This document shows positions 43,700 to 48,732 of a stretch of 48,732 nucleotides of DNA, piece by piece. Below the pieces are notes generated by a model. That model made no database searches. It was given only the letters and a program-made list of their open reading frames with translations, and was not told the origin of the DNA. The DNA comes from Aporhodopirellula sallentina SM41. Lineage in GTDB: Bacteria; Planctomycetota; Planctomycetia; Pirellulales; Pirellulaceae. The position numbers and the translations under genes were made by a program. The stretch lies in assembly GCF_000346505.1 (NCBI RefSeq), contig NZ_ANOH01000077.1:1-48732 (forward strand), in the 5' to 3' direction. Numbering within the stretch: the stretch's first letter is position 1; each line of letters opens with the position of its first letter.

Positions 43700-46150
43700 T
43701 CAGTCGTCCGCTTGGACGATTTCTGCCATCAGGTAGCTCTTCAGGCTGTTGACGACTTGTCGGACGCAGGGGCCAAAGCTCGCACTTCTTCGATCTCGAC
43801 CTCGCAGTGGCGTGATCGTGACGTTGATTTGCGTTTGCGTCAGCGAGGCACCTCGTATCCCGCGTTTGCCACGCGATTCACTGAGTCGAATCAACGTGTT
43901 GAACGTCATGCGGTGATCGGCGGCACGTCGGCCGTTGCCACCAGAAACGTTCAGACGCAGAGACAGCTCATTGCCGTGAACGTTAATGATTTCGGCGCGG
44001 TGGTCGGAAATGAATCCGCGGAGTTTCTCGACCGCGAGGTCCGTCGGAACGGGGGTCGCGAGTTCGAACTCTTGCTGTTTCCCGGAATCGTTCGACGTGA
44101 ACCAACTGAGCCATCCGGATGGTTCGGATTTCTCGTTGGTGTCGACAAAGCCGCTGCCGAGTTGAACGACGCGGTTGCGACCGTTTTCTTTCGCCTGCAT
44201 CAACGCGCGGTCTGCTCGTGCGACGATCGTTTCGGGGGCATCGCCGGTTTGGAATTCCGTGACCCCCATGCTGATCGTGACCGATTCTCCGTCGAGTCCC
44301 TTCAGCGGCGTGGCCGCGATGGCTTCGCGAATTTCTTCAGCGCGACGTGTGGCCGTGGCGTTGTCACTGCCGATCGCGAGGAAAGCAAATTCTTCGCCAC
44401 CGTATCGGGCGACGAGGTCAGATCCACGCGTGTGGCTTTCGAGCACGTTGGCGAATTGAATCAAGGCCTCATCACCGGCCTGGTGCCCATGGATGTCGTT
44501 GACCTTTTTGAAGTGGTCAATGTCACACATGATCAGGCTGAAGGTGATGCCTTGCTGTTTGGCTTTGGTGGTGCTGTGCGTCAGGCGTTGGTCAAACTCG
44601 GCTCGGTTGGCGACTCCCGTTAAGGGGTCACTCGTTGCTTTCTTGTGCAGGGTTTGGATCTGACTCTGCATTTGTGCGCGGTCAGAGATGTCTCGCACGA
44701 TGACAACGGCACCGCCGCCGTTTTCATTTTCGACCGGTGCGACGTGCACGAGGACGTCGCGTCCGGGCAATTCAGAAACAGGTTTGGATGGGGCGAGTTT
44801 GTCGCGGTGGTCGAGGATTTCGTGCTCGTCTGCCGAATGTCCCGAGAGCAACTTCATGTTTCGCGTGACCACGATTTGACGCTGCAGGCATTCGTTGACG
44901 GGACATTCCGTCGAATCGCTTTTGCCGACAACGGCGAATTTCAACTCTTCGGAATCCCAGTGAGTGCCCACGGACGCGACGGCGGCGATTCGCGTCATCT
45001 GTGCGAGTGAATCGTTCCAATAAAGGATTTCACCTTCGCGGTTGGTGAACGCGACTCCATCGCGGAGGTGGTCGCCGAGCGTTTCGTAGTAAAGCAATTC
45101 AGCGGCGATGGAGCTTTCGATCGACGATGATCTTCCCGAGGTTGTGTCGAAAATCGAAGCAAGCGTTTGGTTGTTCTCGGACGCACCGGCCATCGCAGCG
45201 TGTGCGTGGTGACTGCCAACGGGTTTGCCGAGCAGGTTGTGGGATGTGTTTTGAAGCTGTTGCAACCAACGATCGACAACACAGCCATGCAGCATCTCAG
45301 GACGCTTCTCGAGCATCGTTGCGAAGTCGCGGGTGAGTTCGGGGTCGAACTGGGTGTTGCTGCCGCGGAACAATTCCTGCAAGGCGCGTTCGCGGCTCAT
45401 CGCGCCGCGATAAACCTGGTCGGTCGTCATCGCGTCGAACGCACCTGCGACGGAGAGCATGCGTGCACCGAGTGGAAGTGCATCGCCACGAACCGTGTCG
45501 TCCTGGCGTCGGGATTCAAACCACGTTCCGTTGTAACGAACGATTTCGAGCAGGCTTTGGTCGTCAGTGCAGCCGCGGAGGATCTCGCACCCCAATTCGG
45601 CACAACAGTCCATGGTCATCTGTTCTTCGACCGTCAGTTTTCCGGGCTTGCGCAGAATGCGATCGGGGATGCCGATTTTGCCGATGTCGTGCAGCAAAGC
45701 GGCGACTTCGATTCGGTCGCGTTCCTCATCGCTGAGGCCGAGTCGCTCGCACCATGCCGAACAGGAGAGTGCGACGCGAAGACTGTGTGCGGCGGTGGGG
45801 GCGTGTTTGGTACGGAGTGCGTAGAACAGTGACGTCGCCATGCCCAGCCGGACCATCGCCAACCGGTTTTCGTACATCCGGGCCATCGCCGCATCGCCCG
45901 CCGTATCTTGGCTGGAGGACGCGTCGGTTGGCTCTTCGCCGCGAGAACCGGAGTCGTCTTGATGAGGAGGGGCTTCGGCACCGTGGTGAAGTGCCGCCAA
46001 TTCACCCGTGGCCGCATCGCCGAGGCCGACGAGCAGTTCGCTCAGGCGTGTCGCTGATTGACCGGCATTGCAGTCGTCCGTCGCGGGGGCCGCGACAGGA
46101 AAGACAGTGGATGGTGACTGCGTAAGTGCGTCTGCAACGTGATCGTTCAT
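43700..46150 (-). CDS. Hybrid HD/PAS-like/GGDEF signalling protein
   Basis: 816 residues. HD domain about 100-290 with His122 and HD154-155 (LLHDIGKIGIPD), but the HHE and DG-x-GYP signature is replaced by YNGTWFESRRQ and the second metal His of the KTHP segment by DCC, so cyclic-di-GMP hydrolysis by this half is doubtful. A PAS-like region (about 350-490) follows, then a GGDEF domain (about 500-660) with GGEEF (584-588) and an intact RxxD inhibitory site (575-578) five residues upstream, predicting an active diguanylate cyclase with feedback control. The C-terminal about 140 residues (about 680-816) are an extra domain I do not recognise, with a PilZ-like look only in part. Start ATG 46150 is preferred to 46243. 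It is divergent from a sigma factor gene. Confidence 0.88.
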   Translation of the reverse strand: MNDHVADALTQSPSTVFPVAAPATDDCNAGQSATRLSELLVGLGDAATGELAALHHGAEAPPHQDDSGSRGEEPTDASSSQDTAGDAAMARMYENRLAMVRLGMATSLFYALRTKHAPTAAHSLRVALSCSAWCERLGLSDEERDRIEVAALLHDIGKIGIPDRILRKPGKLTVEEQMTMDCCAELGCEILRGCTDDQSLLEIVRYNGTWFESRRQDDTVRGDALPLGARMLSVAGAFDAMTTDQVYRGAMSRERALQELFRGSNTQFDPELTRDFATMLEKRPEMLHGCVVDRWLQQLQNTSHNLLGKPVGSHHAHAAMAGASENNQTLASIFDTTSGRSSSIESSIAAELLYYETLGDHLRDGVAFTNREGEILYWNDSLAQMTRIAAVASVGTHWDSEELKFAVVGKSDSTECPVNECLQRQIVVTRNMKLLSGHSADEHEILDHRDKLAPSKPVSELPGRDVLVHVAPVENENGGGAVVIVRDISDRAQMQSQIQTLHKKATSDPLTGVANRAEFDQRLTHSTTKAKQQGITFSLIMCDIDHFKKVNDIHGHQAGDEALIQFANVLESHTRGSDLVARYGGEEFAFLAIGSDNATATRRAEEIREAIAATPLKGLDGESVTISMGVTEFQTGDAPETIVARADRALMQAKENGRNRVVQLGSGFVDTNEKSEPSGWLSWFTSNDSGKQQEFELATPVPTDLAVEKLRGFISDHRAEIINVHGNELSLRLNVSGGNGRRAADHRMTFNTLIRLSESRGKRGIRGASLTQTQINVTITPLRGRDRRSASFGPCVRQVVNSLKSYLMAEIVQADD

Positions 46151-46507
46151 GGAAGTGTGGAGCAGAGAATGCGGATAATCAGGACGTCGGTGAAAGCCTA
46201 GGTCATGTCGACGGCGCGCGAAAAAATAATCCGCCTGCGACATTTGGGAACTGAACCGAACATCCCCCCGATCGGCGTCAAATCCCCCACTATTCGCTTA
46301 CCTGAAACAAGTGGCATAGCCCGAACGGGCCGGATTATCGCTTCTATCGAACCAAAACTTGCTCTCAAGGCCACGTCGACTTACTATGCATCGTTAGCGG
46401 CGGGGGCCAAAAGTGTTACAAACCGATGCGATGCAAGGCGGGACAGGATCCTCCGTTTTACATCGTTACTCCGCCTCGACTCTTCTTCATCCTCGCGAGC
46501 CACCCAC
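46151..46507. other. Divergent intergenic region, GGDEF gene / sigma factor
   Basis: 357 bp without a supported gene; the sigma-factor frame is open back to 46205 but the extension has no family resemblance. A possible promoter toward the sigma gene is at 46359-46387. A GGAAC element (46247-46251) has no partner at proper distance for an ECF-type promoter. Confidence 0.45.
46359..46387 (+). promoter_or_regulatory. Weak sigma70-like promoter for the sigma-factor gene
   Basis: TTGCTC (46359-46364) and TACTAT (46382-46387) are separated by 17 bp. The -10 box matches 4 of 6 positions and the -35 only the leading TTG. Leader length to the GTG at 46508 would be about 115 nt. Confidence 0.25.
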
Positions 46508-47083
46508 GTGAGCCTTTCCGACGTCGATCGACTTCTACTAGAACGTTGCCTCAACCGCGAACCGCGGGCGTGGCAGAATTTCGTCGATCGGTTCGTGGGG
46601 CTCGTTGTTCATGTCGTGCATCGCACCACTACCGGGCGCGGGATCTCGATCGATGAATCCACCCGCGACGACTATGTCGCGGAAGTCTTTATGGTCCTGG
46701 TTCGGCATGATTTTGCCGTGCTGCGAAGGTTCCGCCGACATTGTTCACTGGCCACTTATTTGACCGTGATCGCGAGACGAGTCGTCGTCCGGCGTCTGCA
46801 GCAACAACAACGAGAAGCGATGGCGGAGGCGAGCGGTTCCGCGGATGCGTCGGTCGTCAACGGCAAGCACGCGAGCCCTTCGGACGCGGATATCCAGCGG
46901 ATCGAAGACACCGAAGAGGTGGAACACCTGATGACGCGTTTGGACCCGCGGGAAGCCAACGTGGTGAGAATGTATCACCTCGAAGGAAAGTCGTATCAGG
47001 AGATCAGCCAAGCGGTTGGCGTGAGTGAAAACACGATCGGACCGCTGCTGCATCGGGCTCGTCAGAAGATGAACCCGAGCTGA
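46508..47083 (+). CDS. RNA polymerase ECF-type sigma factor
   Basis: 191 residues from GTG 46508. Region 2 (about 10-90) reads LLLERCLNREPRAWQNFVDR and continues to DDYVAEVFMVLV and LATYLTVIARRVVVRRL. A polar linker (about 100-130) leads to region 4 with DPREANVVRMYHLEGKSYQEISQAVGVSEN and a helix-turn-helix. The sequence between is rich in Gln. The GTG is chosen because the upstream frame (to 46205) has a basic run without sigma resemblance. No anti-sigma gene is next to it; the convergent thioredoxin gene follows after 106 bp. The class resembles those with unusually short linker regions in planctomycetes. Confidence 0.85.
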   Translation: MSLSDVDRLLLERCLNREPRAWQNFVDRFVGLVVHVVHRTTTGRGISIDESTRDDYVAEVFMVLVRHDFAVLRRFRRHCSLATYLTVIARRVVVRRLQQQQREAMAEASGSADASVVNGKHASPSDADIQRIEDTEEVEHLMTRLDPREANVVRMYHLEGKSYQEISQAVGVSENTIGPLLHRARQKMNPS

Positions 47084-47139
47084 TTCACTCGGGCGAATCC
47101 CAGGTATTCCCACACACCTTCGTTTTCGGGAAGGCTGTC

Positions 47140-47161
47140 GTGGATCTTGTGAAAGATCCAC
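47140..47161. terminator. Hairpin with GNRA-type tetraloop between convergent genes
   Basis: A perfect 9-bp stem (GTGGATCTT at 47140-47148 with AAGATCCAC at 47153-47161) is closed by a GTGA loop, a GNRA tetraloop in RNA. It lies midway between the sigma-factor stop and the thioredoxin stop, so it can serve both transcripts. No T-run follows on either strand. Confidence 0.5.
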
Positions 47162-47189
47162 TACCCGAACATGGAGCCAACAAAAACGA

Positions 47190-47639
47190 CTAAGGCGTCG
47201 ATCCGGCGTCGCCACGGTATTCGTTGATCCAGCTTTGGATCCGATCGCCGCTCATGTAGCCGATCTCTTCCGAGAGGATTTCGCCGTTGCGCACCAAGAG
47301 CAGTTTGGGAATGCTCGAGATGTCGTAGCGTTGGGCTAGCTCGGGATTTTCATCGACATCAATCTTGAGCACTTCGACGTCATCGGGCAGTTGGCCCGCG
47401 AGTGTTTTGAGTTCTTGATCGACTTCGCGACAAGGGGGACACCAAGTCGCGCCGAACTTGACGAGTACAATCTTGTCCTGGTTGATGGTCTGCTCGAATC
47501 GGTTTTGAGTAACGGGATCTGCTGGTTCGGCGGGAGCCGGAGGTTTGCATCCGATGCTCGCCACAATAACAAAACTAGCAAGAACGAGACTCGTGAGAAC
47601 CGCGGGCAGCCTGGAGCGGTGGGGTGCGGTGTTGATCAT
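47190..47639 (-). CDS. Thioredoxin-like lipoprotein
   Basis: 149 residues from ATG 47639 (a TTG at 47654 would add five). The signal region ends in a lipobox SIGC, so the mature protein is probably lipid-anchored on the outside of the membrane. A Pro/Ala-rich spacer (KPPAPAEPADP) leads to a thioredoxin fold with the WCPPC active site (KFGATWCPPCREV) and the cis-Pro loop SSIPKLLLV. It could reduce or exchange disulfides in the periplasm, as in CcdA/ResA-type systems. WCPPC is an unusual variant of WCGPC, seen in some ResA/TlpA relatives. Confidence 0.92.
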   Translation of the reverse strand: MINTAPHRSRLPAVLTSLVLASFVIVASIGCKPPAPAEPADPVTQNRFEQTINQDKIVLVKFGATWCPPCREVDQELKTLAGQLPDDVEVLKIDVDENPELAQRYDISSIPKLLLVRNGEILSEEIGYMSGDRIQSWINEYRGDAGSTP

Positions 47640-47911
47640 CTTTCGGGTATCCAAAGGCGGGGGGATTCAAATTCGATGAAGTGCCAACACCGAATCTTAC
47701 CTGATTGTAATGGGCGTTGTTGCCTTGTTTCCGCCGGATTAGGCAGCAACGCTCCTCTGGTTGACGTTGGCTGCAGTCGGCGGTGGCATTCACTGGCGTT
47801 GGAGTTGTGCCGCGGTAATCCCACGTCGGGCGAACCTGTGCGGCACCGACAATGCGGTTCGTGTGATGCAAAGCCGGTGCCATCGGACGCAAGTGGTGCG
47901 TCCCGTGCAGA

Positions 47912-48732
47912 TCAGTTCGATTTCTTGAGGTATTGATCCATCATCGTCCAACCTGGATCAAAGATGAGCCCTGACGCGGCGGCAGTGGTTTCATCGTAGG
48001 CGGCCGTGTCATCGGCTGAGACTCCGCTGCCCGCCATCACCAACGGTACCGGGCCGTGCGTGTGCTTCTTGGTGCGGCAGAATGTCGGGTGATCGGGTAG
48101 GATGAGGATCTTCGCGTCTGTGCGGTTTTGGACCACCTTCCACAACGGGGCAACGATGTGCTCGTCGATTTGTTGAAGGGCCTCGACCTTGGCGTCGGCG
48201 CGTCCTTCGTGCGAGGCCTCATCGGGAGCTTCGATATGCACGCAAACGATGTCGTATTTTTCGATCGCTTCCACGGCGGCCTTGCCTTTGCCGGCGTAGT
48301 TGGTGTCGAGGTAGCCGGTGGCTCCTTCGACTTCGATGCGGTCCCAACCGGCCAGGGAAGCGAGGCCTCGCAGCAGATCGACTGCGGTGATCATTACCCC
48401 TTGCAGGCCGTATCGATCGTTGAACGTTGGCAATCCCGGTGCCCCTCCGCTGCCCCACAACCAGACGTTCGTGGCGACTTTCTTACCGGCCGATTTTCGC
48501 GATTGATTGATTGGGTGGTCGGCCAGGATATCTGCCGACGCGCTCATCAGTGAGACAAGGATGTCGCTGCCCGGTCCGCGCGGGAAATCATCAGCAACCG
48601 AAAGATCGGTCAGGTCGTGTGGCGCCGAGGTGCGAGTCGACGGCGTGAACGGCGACGGGGGATCCGCGTCACCACGGTAGATCAACAAATTGCGATAGCT
48701 GACACCGGGAACAAATTTCAATCGACTCGCTA
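47912..48732 (-). CDS. apgM: Cofactor-independent phosphoglycerate mutase, archaeal type (5' truncated by window)
   Basis: 273 residues visible; the frame stays open to the window edge, so the start lies outside. FVPGVSYRNLLIYR, HIEAPDEASHEGRADAKVEAL and LILPDHPTFCRTKKHTHGPV with the metal-binding Asp/His residues of the alkaline-phosphatase superfamily fit the ApgM family, which interconverts 2- and 3-phosphoglycerate with Mn or other divalent ions. About the first 130 residues, including the catalytic Ser and first metal ligands, are missing. It is close to the ser genes by distance only. Confidence 0.88.
   Translation of the reverse strand, partial: ASRLKFVPGVSYRNLLIYRGDADPPSPFTPSTRTSAPHDLTDLSVADDFPRGPGSDILVSLMSASADILADHPINQSRKSAGKKVATNVWLWGSGGAPGLPTFNDRYGLQGVMITAVDLLRGLASLAGWDRIEVEGATGYLDTNYAGKGKAAVEAIEKYDIVCVHIEAPDEASHEGRADAKVEALQQIDEHIVAPLWKVVQNRTDAKILILPDHPTFCRTKKHTHGPVPLVMAGSGVSADDTAAYDETTAAASGLIFDPGWTMMDQYLKKSN

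Noticed and set aside
46247-46279. GGAAC ... CGTC as an ECF-type promoter before the sigma factor
   Set aside because: The spacing is 24 nt instead of the expected 16-17.
1-48732. CRISPR arrays, insertion sequences, rRNA or complete tRNA genes
   Set aside because: I looked for regularly spaced repeats, transposase motifs and cloverleaf signatures on both strands and found none.

Overview
The window looks like chromosome from a planctomycete of the Pirellulaceae/Rhodopirellula type. That placement is an inference. It rests on the moderately high G+C, a very large membrane Ser/Thr kinase with a DWG instead of DFG motif, many FHA-domain and large secreted proteins without a recognisable family, a free-standing RNA polymerase alpha-CTD-like protein, sparse Shine-Dalgarno sequences with GTG/TTG starts, and a secreted GH16 glycanase of the kind found in marine polysaccharide degraders. 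I see no rRNA, tRNA, CRISPR array, insertion sequence or prophage. The whole stretch reads as ordinary chromosomal backbone.

Layout, left to right. 1-2245 (+): the end of an unknown gene, an alpha-CTD-like mini-protein with a good sigma70-type promoter, and a translationally coupled pair of arrestin-like proteins, the first membrane-bound. 2319-3071 (-): a FetB-type permease. 3397-6597 (+): a giant FAD/Fe-S D-lactate dehydrogenase-like fusion. 6668-10101 (-): the flagellar block csrA, fliW, flgL, read in the order flgL-fliW-csrA as in Bacillus, with a sigma28-like promoter in front of flgL. 10326-21252 (-): hrpB, two large secreted proteins of unknown function and a 1357-residue receptor-like kinase. 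The kinase is divergent from an FHA-GAF protein (21578-22729, +). 22707-25189 (-): aroC and dapL (chorismate and lysine/peptidoglycan precursor synthesis). 25434-28397 (-): an OmpR-type response regulator and its histidine kinase behind a small lipoprotein. 28678-29571 (+): secreted GH16 enzyme. 29666-37814 (-): an envelope block containing O-antigen ligase, glycosyltransferase, a membrane protein with repeats, an FHA protein and an MlaE-MlaF-MlaD lipid transporter. 38592-43655 (+): serC, serA, a degenerate DUF1015 protein and a fatty-acid desaturase. 43700-48732: a hybrid HD/GGDEF protein (-), an ECF-like sigma factor (+), a thioredoxin lipoprotein (-) and the 3' part of a cofactor-independent phosphoglycerate mutase (-).

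Three themes recur. First, motility control: FlgL, FliW and CsrA together suggest the FliW-CsrA partner switch. Second, phospho-dependent signalling: one kinase and two FHA proteins, one of them directly upstream of the Mla transporter genes. Third, envelope building: lipid transport, O-antigen, desaturase and DAP synthesis. The best candidates for something undescribed are the kinase with three [FY]STRV motifs facing an FHA-GAF gene, the FHA/repeat-protein/Mla cluster, the FlgL with three tandem hook-IN-like repeats, and the HD/GGDEF protein whose HD-GYP half has lost most metal ligands. None of these is proven to be a new system by sequence reading alone.
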